From Hyphomicrobium sp. (lineage in GTDB: Bacteria > Pseudomonadota > Alphaproteobacteria > Rhizobiales > Hyphomicrobiaceae), in contig PERI01000002.1 in the NCBI GenBank assembly GCA_002928515.1, forward strand, positions 124,001-188,000: a stretch of 64,000 nt of DNA, in the 5' to 3' direction. The translations under genes and the position numbers were made by a program. Every line of letters starts with the position of its first letter. The first letter of the stretch is position 1. Shown piece after piece: positions 44,283 through 52,759 of the stretch. The notes under the pieces are model-generated. The model was not told the DNA's origin. It ran no database searches and saw nothing but the letters and a program-made list of their open reading frames with translations.

Positions 44283-45320
44283 TTAAGCGGCTTCAACAAC
44301 CGTCGGTTCGCCATCGGCTGCGAGGCGTCGACTTTTTGCGCTCTTTGACAGAACTTCCGTAATGCGTTGTACCGCGCCACGTTCGTCGAGCTTTTCAACG
44401 GCTGCCAATTCGCGCGCCATGCGATCGAGCGCATCCTCATAAAGCTGACGTTCGGAATACGACTGCTCTGGCTGTGCTTCCGAGCGATAAAGATCGCGGA
44501 CAACTTCAGCGATGGAAATCAAATCGCCAGAGTTGATCTTTGCCACATACTCCTGAGCACGGCGGCTCCACATCGTACGCTTCACGCGCGCGCGGCCTTT
44601 GAGTGTGTCCATGGCTTTTTTCACGAGCGGCTCGTCTGCCAGCTTACGCATGCCGACGCTGGCGAGCTTGCCGGTCGGAACGCGGAGTGTGAGTTTTTCT
44701 TTGTCGAACGTAATCACGAAGAGTTCGAGCGACATGCCAGCAATTTCTTGCTCTTCGATGCCGACAATGCGACCAACGCCATGTGCCGGATAGACAACGA
44801 ACTCGTTGGCCTTGAAGCCGTGGCGCTGGTTCACAGGCTTCTTTTGCACAGCCAACATCTGACGTGCTGCTGAAGCTTTTTCGGCGATGGCTTTTGGCGA
44901 CAAGGCTGGACCACCCGGTGTTTGGCCACCTGCAACAGGGGCTGTTAGTTTTTGACCCACGGCCTTATGCGCAGCGGCCGGCACGGCGCGCTGCGTTGTT
45001 GTTGCAGCGATATGTGCTTTCGGCGGTATAGCTACGGTCGCTGGCTTCTTTGCAGCGGCAGCTGCAGGCTGCACCTTGATTGGCGCCTTCACTTGCGGCA
45101 GAATTTTCTTAGCGACTTTCGCCTGAGCGGGGGGCGCGAGATGAGTTTTGGCCTTGGAAGCCGTTGCCTTCACAGGAGCCGCCACTTTGGCTTTGACAGC
45201 CACCTTGGACGTCTTTACAGGGGCAGAGGCAACCTTAGAGGCAGACCCTTTGCGCGCAGCTGTTTTGGCTACGGGCTTAGAGCTGATCGGCGCTTTTTTC
45301 TTCTGAGCCATTGCATTCAT
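44283..45320 (-). CDS. carD: CarD-family transcription regulator with histone-H1-like N-terminal tail
   Basis: 345 residues. The C-terminal half is a standard CarD: FKANEFVVYPAHGVGRIVGIEEQEIAGMSLELFVITFDKEKLTLRVPTGKLASVGMRKL, then the helical KRTMWSRRAQEYVAKINSGDL part. CarD binds the RNA polymerase beta subunit and steadies open promoter complexes. The N-terminal 160 residues are made almost wholly of Ala, Lys, Pro and Val in short repeats (KVAAPVKAT, AKVAKKI), like bacterial histone-H1-like tails; most CarD proteins lack this. Start at 45320 (MNAMAQKKK) or 45311; a longer frame to 45368 is unlikely. It stands alone, with 460 bases upstream. Confidence 0.88.
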   Translation of the reverse strand: MNAMAQKKKAPISSKPVAKTAARKGSASKVASAPVKTSKVAVKAKVAAPVKATASKAKTHLAPPAQAKVAKKILPQVKAPIKVQPAAAAAKKPATVAIPPKAHIAATTTQRAVPAAAHKAVGQKLTAPVAGGQTPGGPALSPKAIAEKASAARQMLAVQKKPVNQRHGFKANEFVVYPAHGVGRIVGIEEQEIAGMSLELFVITFDKEKLTLRVPTGKLASVGMRKLADEPLVKKAMDTLKGRARVKRTMWSRRAQEYVAKINSGDLISIAEVVRDLYRSEAQPEQSYSERQLYEDALDRMARELAAVEKLDERGAVQRITEVLSKSAKSRRLAADGEPTVVEAA

Positions 45321-45782
45321 CTCACTCTTGCGTACACAGCCAGACCGACGTATCGCCGATTTGGCCACCGCTCAAACCGATAGGTTTGAACCTGGGGCAT
45401 CTCCGGGGCGTGATTACCCGGCTATTCACACGCGTAAATAACCGCGCCCTAGCTCTTTCGAGGGGGCGTGTCACCACGGTGTCGTCTTGGCCTCACTTAG
45501 CAGACCCATCCCGGCCCTGACCGCTCCGTCACGGTCGATATCGTCACTGCCATATTGACGATAAAGCAGGGTATATATCTTTTGTTCGCGGATGTTTTGG
45601 GTTTGTGCTCAATTATTGCCATCACAAGACAATACTAGCACACTCTGGCCGAAAATTGAAGGCCAGGTTCCTGAGACACGGTGGTTTGGTTTAAAATCAT
45701 TTACCAAAAGAGTCGTTGCGGAAGTCGCAACTTTTCTATTAACGGTTTGTATTTCCCTACAAAAATAAGAGTTTTGCTTGTC
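45321..45782. other. Intergenic region between carD and the ferredoxin gene
   Basis: About 460 bases without a credible gene. It should contain the carD promoter and the end of the ferredoxin transcript. A short GTTGCG/CGCAAC hairpin near 45715-45735 and a TTTGTA/TACAAA hairpin near 45747-45766 lie downstream of the ferredoxin stop on the minus strand and may form a weak terminator. I found no clear promoter or RNA. Confidence 0.45.
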
Positions 45783-46121
45783 TCAGTCGCCTTCGCCTGG
45801 GTTCTGTGAGAAATATTTTTCAAACTTGCCCGATTCATCTTTGTAGGTATCGGCATCAGCAGGCGACGGCTTCTTGGTCGTGATATTGGGCCAGGTTTCG
45901 GCAAACTTCCGGTTGAGTTCTAGCCATTGTTCAATGTTAGGTTCAGTGTCCGGTTTGATAGCTTCGACCGGACACTCGGCTTCGCAGACGCCGCAATCGA
46001 TGCACTCGTCAGGATGAATGACGAGCATGTTTTCGCCTTCATAAAAGCAATCGACCGGACAGACCTCAACGCAATCGGTGTATTTGCACTTGATGCATTT
46101 TTCATTGACGATGTAGGTCAT
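45783..46121 (-). CDS. fdxA: Seven-iron ferredoxin
   Basis: Small electron carrier with one [3Fe-4S] and one [4Fe-4S] cluster. The 112 residues hold [19 protein letters not shown] and [17 protein letters not shown], the cysteine spacing of the Azotobacter FdI type, followed by the usual acidic-aromatic tail ([18 protein letters not shown]). This type is common beside carD in alphaproteobacteria, as here. The gene is cytosolic. The redox partner is unknown. Confidence 0.96.
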   Translation of the reverse strand: MTYIVNEKCIKCKYTDCVEVCPVDCFYEGENMLVIHPDECIDCGVCEAECPVEAIKPDTEPNIEQWLELNRKFAETWPNITTKKPSPADADTYKDESGKFEKYFSQNPGEGD

Positions 46122-46228
46122 TCTGCGTCCCGGTCTTTATCATTCAAGGTCGCGTCCGCTGGACAACGCGTTCTCACTTCATTTCAGCGCATCAATCTCA
46201 CATCGACATTTGCTTCACGTTCTCAGTC

Positions 46229-46693
46229 TTACGGCTCGTTGAAGCGATCCTTCAAACGTTCAGTTTGACGACGTTCCCGCTTTGTTGGCCGACCCGAGCC
46301 AGGATCGCGAATACCGAGCGGTGCTTGCTCGGTATCGCTCTGAGTACTGGCAGAGCCGTCAACTCGGCGGGCAGATGTGGTCCGATCTGGCGCGGGTGTC
46401 AATTCCTCAAACAGCGCAGCGGCCTCGGTCGCCGGGCCTCGACGGACGCCTAAGGCCTTAATCGCTATGACCCGCACGCGTGGGCCCAGCGAAAGTGTCA
46501 CGACGTCGCCCGCTTTGATGATGTGGCTGGTTTTAGAAATTCGCTCGCGATTAACGCGAACCTTGCCGCGTTCAATAAGGACTTGAGCCAAGGTTCGGGA
46601 TTTTGCGAAGCGCGCGTACCAGAGCCATAGGTCGAGCCTTTGGCCCTGAGGAGACACATCCGTTGCATTTGACTGCTGGTCTTTGCGCGTCAC
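46229..46693 (-). CDS. hslR: S4-domain RNA-binding protein, Hsp15-like
   Basis: 154 residues with an N-terminal S4 domain (QRLDLWLWYARFAKSRTLAQVLIERGKVRVNRERISKTSHIIKAGDVVTL). This is the Hsp15/HslR type, which binds 50S subunits carrying stalled peptidyl-tRNA. The C-terminal tail is long, charged and without structure (PGSGRPTKRERRQTERL). The start is GTG at 46693, 15 bases after the helicase stop, and the two are probably co-transcribed. The fdxA start is about 110 bases further on. Confidence 0.9.
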   Translation of the reverse strand: MTRKDQQSNATDVSPQGQRLDLWLWYARFAKSRTLAQVLIERGKVRVNRERISKTSHIIKAGDVVTLSLGPRVRVIAIKALGVRRGPATEAAALFEELTPAPDRTTSARRVDGSASTQSDTEQAPLGIRDPGSGRPTKRERRQTERLKDRFNEP

Positions 46694-46708
46694 TCAGCAC
46701 CGTCGCGA

Positions 46709-49700
46709 TCACCGTGATCCGGGACCGTCTCCTCGCTTGTCCATGCTGGCTTTCAAAGCGGCCAAAGCCGCAAATGGGGAATCTGGATCAGCGCTTCCGC
46801 GCTTGGGTGGTGCCGCAGAGATGACTTCCGGTTGGCGTCGATGTTCGTCACGGCGTGGTTTGTTGCGATTGAAATTGCCGCCTGGACGTCCGCCGTCGCT
46901 GCGATCGCTTCGCGGCGATGTGCGTTGATCGGCTTGGCCACCGCCGGCAGGCTTTGCGCCGCGATCTCTATCGTTTCGGTCGCGGCTTTTGTTTCGGCCA
47001 CGGCCACCGAATTCGCGCTTTGCTCGTTCACCGTCTGGCGCTGCCGATGTTGCCGGATTTGCACCATCGCCACTCGTCGTGGCGATCGATGGATGTGTCG
47101 TTGTACCGTCTGCGCCGACAGTTGACGATGCTGGCTGTTGTTTGTGATTGGCGCGATGTCGGTGGCGACCCTCTGGCCCGCTTCCTTGACGTCGCTCTGA
47201 ACGCTCGGGACGTTGATGCCGACGCGGTCGCCAGATTTCTTCATAGACGTCTTCGGAAGCCGTCGCTGTTGCTGTTATCTCCGGCGCGCTGACAACGTCG
47301 GTGCTTGCAGCGGGTTCGATAGCGTCCAGCAGCGGTCCGGTTTCGGCGGCACCAGGATCGGCACCCAGCGCTGGTGTTTCATCTACGTGAGGTGTTGTGG
47401 ATGCGTCAGGGGTTGCGCCATCATCGGACTGCGGCGTCACGTCCGATGCGGTCACACTCGGGGCAACTGCTGGCACTGACTTCACCAGGCGGCGTTCGAC
47501 GCGGAAGCCGAGTGTCTTCAAGACTTCGCCCAGTTCAGCGGCAGAACAGCCCAAGATCGACATCATCGCGTCTGTCGGTTTGAAGCCGCCATCGCCGGTC
47601 GAGCCCTTAGGCGGCTGTTCGGTTTTTTCCGGACTTGAACGCCATGCCAACAACGGCCGAATGGAATCTGCTAGGCGCTCCAAGATATCCAAACGCACAG
47701 CGCGTGGTCCGCACACGTGGAAACCGTTGGCGCGATAGAGCGCCTCCGGCGTAGCGGGATCTGCGACAACTGAGGTCAAACCTGGACGCGGCAACTGGAA
47801 TGCGGTCGCATCTGCGTTATTCGAAGTATTTTTTAACAGCCACAACGTGGCGGCAAGTTCCGCTGCAGCGGGCTTCAACATGGTCGGGAAGAAAATATTG
47901 AAGGCACCAAAACGCAGACCGTATTTACGCAGGTCTGCACGTGCGGTCTGGTCGAGTGAGGATATTTCTTGCGCTACAGTCTCGCGCTTTAAAACGCCGA
48001 GATTTTCTTTCAAGCGAAATGCGATGCCGCGTGCGAGACCTTGCAAATCGCTGGCATTGGAAATTTCAACGAGCGGCTTCAAGCGCTCGGCAACGATATC
48101 TTTGATCCACGCCTTCAATCGTTCGACGACTTTTTCGCGATCTGCTTCGTTCAAGTGCTCGTCGGCAATTAAGATTACGCTTGGCTGCAACGGATCTTCT
48201 GCGGCTTCTAGTTTTCCAATTTCATCGTCTCGCCAGATGATGCGCGCATCGCGCGTGAGTTTGAATGCATCGTTCTGAGCCGCTGCCACACGGCGCGCAC
48301 GCATGCCAAGCTCGCGGGTTAAAACCAGCGTTGCAGCTTGACGCGTTGCCTTGCCATCGACGCCTTCAGTGGTGGCGTCATGGGTGAACAGAAATCCTTT
48401 GAGGCGACCGACGAAATGATTTTCGACCGTGATGGCGCCATCGTCTGCGATATCCGCAGTGAGCTCGTCTTTATCTCGCATACCCTTCATCAGTGCGCTG
48501 GTCCGACGATCCACGAAGCGTTGTGTCAAACGTTCATGCAATGCATCGGAGAGACTATCTTCAATTGCCCGGGTCCGTGCCTGCCAATGAGCAGGGTCCT
48601 GTAACCAATCCGGCCTGTTGGCAACAAACGTCCAGGTGCGGATGTGGGCAATGCGTGTGGCTAGCGTATCTATATCGCCATCCGTGCGATCTGCCAAAGA
48701 GACTTGCTTGGCAAACCAGTCCTCGGGAAGTCGGCCCGAGCCATCGGCAATATGCTTGTAGATTGTCGAGACGAGTTCCGCATGGCTCTGCCCGGATATC
48801 TTGCGATAATCCGGTATTTGGCATGCTTCCCAAAGCTTCATAACAGCAGCAGGCGTGGTGGCAAGCTCCGTAATTTCGCGATCGGCACTGAGAGCATCGA
48901 GGGCTGCCAAATCATCGGCCGTGCGGGCACGGGCTAAGCGTGCTTCGCGCGGGAATTCCCGGAGACTGTCATGCAGACGCGCCAGTGAAGTAAAATCAAG
49001 CTTGCGATTGCGCCATTGCAACACGCGCACGCTGTCAAAACTATGCGACTCGAGCCGCTCGACCAGGTCAGCATCCAAGGCATCTGCGCCGCCCGTGACA
49101 CCGAATGTGCCGTCGTTCATGTGACGACCGGCGCGACCGGCGATTTGGCCGATTTCACCCGCCGTCAAATTGCGATGGTTCTGGCCGTCAAATTTCCTGA
49201 GTGCCGAGAACGCAATGTGATCGACATCTAGATTGAGGCCCATGCCGATAGCATCGGTTGCGATCAGAAATTCTACGTCACCGGATTGATACAAAGCGAC
49301 TTGAGCATTGCGGGTGCGCGGTGACAATGCCCCCAAAACAACCGCCGCACCTCCGCGTTGGCGTTTGATCAATTCGGCGATGGCATACACTTCTTGGGCC
49401 GAGAACGCGACGATAGCGGTGCGCGTTGGCAGCCGTGTGATTTTCTTTTCGCCCGTGTACGTCAGCTTCGAGAGACGAGGGCGGGAAATAAAGTTCGCAC
49501 CAGGAATGAGGTCGCTGATGGCATCTCGCATTGTTTGCGCGCCAAGCAAAAGGGTTTCGGATCGTCCACGAGCGTGCAGCAGTCGATCGGTAAATACATG
49601 GCCACGTTCGGGATCGCCGCTGAGTTGAATTTCGTCGATGGCTAAGAAATCGACGTCGATGTCGCGCGGCATTGCCTCGACCGTCGATACCCAATAGCGC

Positions 49701-49930
49701 GCACGTTCGGGTTTGATTTTTTCTTCACCGGTGATGAGACCGACATTATCAACGCCAACGCGCGCTTTGATCTTGTCGTATACTTCGCGTGCAAGGAGGC
49801 GCAGCGGCAGGCCAATCATGCCGCTTTCGTGGCCCAGCATGCGTTCGATGGCTAAGTGCGTTTTACCCGTGTTGGTCGGACCAAGCACCGCCGTCACATT
49901 ACGAATGCGGGCTTCAAAATCACTGGCCAT
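46709..49930 (-). CDS. SUV3-like RNA helicase with long basic C-terminal tail
   Basis: 1073 residues from the ATG at 49930, with AGAGGG upstream; the frame to 49981 adds nothing family-like. The DExH core shows VLGPTNTGKTHLAIERML, the DEIQ box in AIDEIQLSGDPERGHVFTDRLL, GALSPRTRNAQVALYQ, and IGQIAGRAGRHMNDGTFG (motif VI). A SUV3-type middle part follows. The last 250 residues are low in complexity: an Asp/Ala/Pro/Thr-rich stretch, then basic RG-, RN- and RR-rich repeats (GGRGRNKSRDRNDRDRG) likely to bind RNA. SUV3 homologues take part in RNA decay with RNase partners. The operon continues with hslR. Confidence 0.9.
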   Translation of the reverse strand: MASDFEARIRNVTAVLGPTNTGKTHLAIERMLGHESGMIGLPLRLLAREVYDKIKARVGVDNVGLITGEEKIKPERARYWVSTVEAMPRDIDVDFLAIDEIQLSGDPERGHVFTDRLLHARGRSETLLLGAQTMRDAISDLIPGANFISRPRLSKLTYTGEKKITRLPTRTAIVAFSAQEVYAIAELIKRQRGGAAVVLGALSPRTRNAQVALYQSGDVEFLIATDAIGMGLNLDVDHIAFSALRKFDGQNHRNLTAGEIGQIAGRAGRHMNDGTFGVTGGADALDADLVERLESHSFDSVRVLQWRNRKLDFTSLARLHDSLREFPREARLARARTADDLAALDALSADREITELATTPAAVMKLWEACQIPDYRKISGQSHAELVSTIYKHIADGSGRLPEDWFAKQVSLADRTDGDIDTLATRIAHIRTWTFVANRPDWLQDPAHWQARTRAIEDSLSDALHERLTQRFVDRRTSALMKGMRDKDELTADIADDGAITVENHFVGRLKGFLFTHDATTEGVDGKATRQAATLVLTRELGMRARRVAAAQNDAFKLTRDARIIWRDDEIGKLEAAEDPLQPSVILIADEHLNEADREKVVERLKAWIKDIVAERLKPLVEISNASDLQGLARGIAFRLKENLGVLKRETVAQEISSLDQTARADLRKYGLRFGAFNIFFPTMLKPAAAELAATLWLLKNTSNNADATAFQLPRPGLTSVVADPATPEALYRANGFHVCGPRAVRLDILERLADSIRPLLAWRSSPEKTEQPPKGSTGDGGFKPTDAMMSILGCSAAELGEVLKTLGFRVERRLVKSVPAVAPSVTASDVTPQSDDGATPDASTTPHVDETPALGADPGAAETGPLLDAIEPAASTDVVSAPEITATATASEDVYEEIWRPRRHQRPERSERRQGSGPEGRHRHRANHKQQPASSTVGADGTTTHPSIATTSGDGANPATSAAPDGERAKREFGGRGRNKSRDRNDRDRGAKPAGGGQADQRTSPRSDRSDGGRPGGNFNRNKPRRDEHRRQPEVISAAPPKRGSADPDSPFAALAALKASMDKRGDGPGSR

Positions 49931-50128
49931 GCCGTCTTGCCCTCTGGCACTTATGCCGCTGCTGGTCGCACAGTGGACCATAGCAGCGGTTGTGTCTTCA
50001 ACGTCTGTTGGGCCTTGGCATTGCAGAGCGCGGCGCTTAGATCAAGGTAATAGTGCAGCGATACGCCCACACACGCTGCAGCGCTCATAAATTACGCAGA
50101 CTGACCGCGTTGCGGCGATCACTATTCG

Positions 50129-50968
50129 CTACTGTCGCAAAGCAATTTGCGGGTGGTTCGGCGATGTAATCGTGACATTCTCGGCTGCCATCATGCACGG
50201 ACCAAGTGTTGTCGGAATGGTAATGCGATACGGCACAAAGATATCGGCGCTCGGGATCGGACGGAAAGCAATTTCCAAATTGTTGTAATCGACCCACGGA
50301 TCGACAAAGTCTTTCGGCTTGTGACCGGATATAGGTTGGTACTTGACGCGACAGACGATCAGTTCGCGCGGTTGGCCTGACGGGCTTTTATCGGAAATTT
50401 TTTCCGTGCCCTTGGGCGACATGACCAGATCAAAGCGCGCCTTGCCATCGAAGATCGGAATGCGTTGTTTGCAGGGGTTGGGCCCGACCGCATGGGACAT
50501 CGCCATGATGGCTGACATAGGGTCGAAGACGTTCTTCAAGTGGTCAGCGGCGATCGGCACAGCGTCTTTGCGCGGCGGCTTATTAGGTTCTAAAGCGACG
50601 GATGACACGCCGCTTGAATCAAAGCCAAGCTTGACGGACCCGCCCTTCTTTTTGGTTTTGAAATTCATTTCGTAGTTCGCAGGCCGCGGTTTGTTGGCAA
50701 TAAATTTGCCGTTGCTTTGAATATCGCCCCGCCATTTGAACGCGCCGAAAACGGCTGAAACTTTAGCCGAGCTATTGGAAACGTAGGACTTGCCGTCGAA
50801 CTGCGATTCAAAATCGTAAGATCCGACATCCAAACCATTGAAGGATAATTTATAGCGAGCTTTGACATCCGTGGTTGCGCCGTTGCCATCAGCCGCTTGT
50901 GCGCTGGTCAGAATGCCTGCAAAGACGAAAGGTGTAACAATGGCTGCAAAGAACGATGCTTTGGTCAT
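50129..50968 (-). CDS. Exported DUF3108-family protein
   Basis: 279 residues from the ATG at 50968, with signal peptide MTKASFFAAIVTPFVFAGILTSAQA. The DUF3108-like body includes ARYKLSFNGLDVGSYDFESQFDGKSYVSNSSAKVSAVFGAFKWRGDIQSNGKF and RPANYEMNFKTKKKGGSVKLGFDSSGV. Function is unknown; a periplasmic beta-rich domain is expected. It is often near rpmB in the same bacterial group, as here (divergent, with a shared region to 51178). A start at 51007 would spoil the signal peptide. Confidence 0.85.
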   Translation of the reverse strand: MTKASFFAAIVTPFVFAGILTSAQAADGNGATTDVKARYKLSFNGLDVGSYDFESQFDGKSYVSNSSAKVSAVFGAFKWRGDIQSNGKFIANKPRPANYEMNFKTKKKGGSVKLGFDSSGVSSVALEPNKPPRKDAVPIAADHLKNVFDPMSAIMAMSHAVGPNPCKQRIPIFDGKARFDLVMSPKGTEKISDKSPSGQPRELIVCRVKYQPISGHKPKDFVDPWVDYNNLEIAFRPIPSADIFVPYRITIPTTLGPCMMAAENVTITSPNHPQIALRQ

Positions 50969-51177
50969 GCTTGGCTGTGGCCCCTGTTGATTATAGGCCG
51001 CTGGCAAAATTGTCCCGCAGCACCGCCTACAGGCCTGACGAGTTAGGATGTATTTGCGACGATTGTGCGGCTCGACGACAGAGGATTAACCTGCGCTGTT
51101 TTCAAGCCATTTTGGGGTTATGGGCGGTCTGCACAGCGGCAAATTCAGGGGTCGTTTAGTCAGGTCGTCACGGGTGC

Positions 51178-51206
51178 TTGACGGATATCCTATGCCTCCC
51201 CTATAC
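51178..51206 (+). promoter_or_regulatory. Sigma70-type promoter of rpmB
   Basis: TTGACG (-35, 51178-51183), 17 bases, then CTATAC (-10, 51201-51206), leaving a leader of about 100 bases before the L28 start. The match is good for a housekeeping promoter; the transcription start would be near 51213. Confidence 0.7.
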
Positions 51207-51312
51207 AGCGCATGAAAACCCGGTCGCGAAAGCTTCCGGGTCGCTTATTTTTAGCCAAACGTTGAATCGGTTTCCGCGCGCCCATGGGAGTGCTGCGGCC
51301 AAGGAGAATATC

Positions 51313-51606
51313 ATGACGCGGCGCTGTGACTTGACTGGGACGTTGCCACTTTCAGGGCAACTTCGCAGCCACGCTGAAAACAAAACCAAACGTAAGTTCC
51401 GTCCGAACTTGTGCAATGTGACTTTGCTGAGCGATGTGCTGGGAAAGAAGGTTCGCCTTCGCGTCACGGCACGGGCTTTGAAGACCGTCGAACATCGCGG
51501 TGGGCTCGATGCTTTCTTGCTCAAAGCCAGCAAGGACGATCTGTCGGCCGAGTGCCAGAAACTGAAGCGTGAAATTGTCAAGGCGCAAGCAGCTAAGGCC
51601 GCTTAA
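51313..51606 (+). CDS. rpmB: 50S ribosomal protein L28
   Basis: 97 residues, [70 protein letters not shown], the alphaproteobacterial L28. AAGGAG stands 7 bases before the ATG. A longer in-frame start at 51178 is not used. A promoter lies at 51178-51206 and a perfect terminator at 51644-51681, so the gene forms its own unit. Confidence 0.97.
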   Translation: MTRRCDLTGTLPLSGQLRSHAENKTKRKFRPNLCNVTLLSDVLGKKVRLRVTARALKTVEHRGGLDAFLLKASKDDLSAECQKLKREIVKAQAAKAA

Positions 51607-51643
51607 GCTTCGCGATCAAAGATTCGTTTTTCTAAATCATTGC

Positions 51644-51681
51644 AATCCCGCTCTTGAGATAACCTCAGGGGCGGGATTTTT
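51644..51681 (+). terminator. Rho-independent terminator after rpmB
   Basis: A 15-bp stem (AATCCCGCTCTTGAG with CTCAGGGGCGGGATT, two G-U pairs) around a 5-base loop is followed by TTTTT. It lies 38 bases past the stop and overlaps the end of the convergent esterase-like gene. Confidence 0.93.
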
Positions 51682-52759
51682 GCGTGACCTTGTCTTGCAA
51701 GGAGAACTGCAACAACAGTGTGCGTTGCAGAAAGCGATTGTAATTGTCGTCTGAGACGACGCTGAGAATGATATCGCCCGATCTTGAACGCGTAACGGCG
51801 AGACCTTCCATATTATCGATCTGGTGTTCCAAATTGGCTTCAATGAGAATGTCACCGGCTGCGGTTTTGCCAAGCGCTAGCTCGTTGGCAGCTATTCGAC
51901 GGATGCGCATTTTTACGCCTTCCAACCAACGGAAGCGTCGCTCTAATACAAACAACGATCCGTCATCCAAACTGGCGATGTCCGTGACGTCATAATCGCC
52001 GATGTTGGTGACGAAGAATGGCTGGACCTTGCCACCGGTCCAGATCCAGCCTGTGTGATTTCGCGCGCGATTGTAAAAACGCTCGGCGATGGCGATCGTT
52101 TCGCCTTTGTAAGGCCCACCGCGCATGACGGTCATCGATTCAAGTCCGGCATTGCGGCTCAGCGCGCGCACGTTTGAAGGCTTGGCTAAAATCTTGCGCG
52201 TCGGCGAAATGCCGTTGCGTGAAATATCGTATTGAGCGATGCGCGCGTTTTGCTCGAAGGCGATTTGAATTTTACCTTCCCTCACTGCACCGTCGATCAG
52301 CGCTATGGCTTCGGCGTCGCGGTCGCGCGGGCGTTTGTGCGGCTTGCCGTCTTGACCGAGCAATGGGCCCATGCGGGCGTTTTCGATCCCTTTGGGTGCT
52401 GCACCATCCATCATCAATGTGCCCGTAAGCCAGATACCGCTGTCGGATACCGAGACAAATGATTTGCCATCCGCGTCGAACGCCAAACCTGACCACCCGC
52501 CGAAGTAAGGGTTATCCGGTGCGGTCAAGACCAGTCCGCCGAGGAATTCTAGTTTTCCTGTGTCGACACGACCGACGCCGCCTCGATTGAAAGACGTGAT
52601 CGGTGCGGCACTGATCGTGATTGGTCCGACGACTAGTCGCGTGGGATCTGGCTTGGCCTCTGCGCGCGCCGACGTTTCAAAGATCGCTCCAATCATCCCA
52701 ATGGCCGCGATGACGAGGGCAACTCTGTTCACGGTGGTGCTTATGACGATGCCAGCCAT
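51665..52759 (-). CDS. Exported esterase-like/phytase-type protein
   Basis: 364 residues with an N-terminal hydrophobic segment (VNRVALVIAAIGMIGAIFETSARA). The body is a beta-propeller of the 'esterase-like activity of phytase' family: FLGGLVLTAPDNPYFGGWSGLAFDADGKSFVSVSDSGIW, NAGLESMTVMRGGPYKGETIAIAERF, DNMEGLAVTRSRSGDIILSVVSDDN. The ATG at 52759 overlaps the cobT stop (TGATG), so it is coupled to cobT. The substrate is unknown; phosphate esters are one option. Confidence 0.85.
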   Translation of the reverse strand: MAGIVISTTVNRVALVIAAIGMIGAIFETSARAEAKPDPTRLVVGPITISAAPITSFNRGGVGRVDTGKLEFLGGLVLTAPDNPYFGGWSGLAFDADGKSFVSVSDSGIWLTGTLMMDGAAPKGIENARMGPLLGQDGKPHKRPRDRDAEAIALIDGAVREGKIQIAFEQNARIAQYDISRNGISPTRKILAKPSNVRALSRNAGLESMTVMRGGPYKGETIAIAERFYNRARNHTGWIWTGGKVQPFFVTNIGDYDVTDIASLDDGSLFVLERRFRWLEGVKMRIRRIAANELALGKTAAGDILIEANLEHQIDNMEGLAVTRSRSGDIILSVVSDDNYNRFLQRTLLLQFSLQDKVTQKSRP

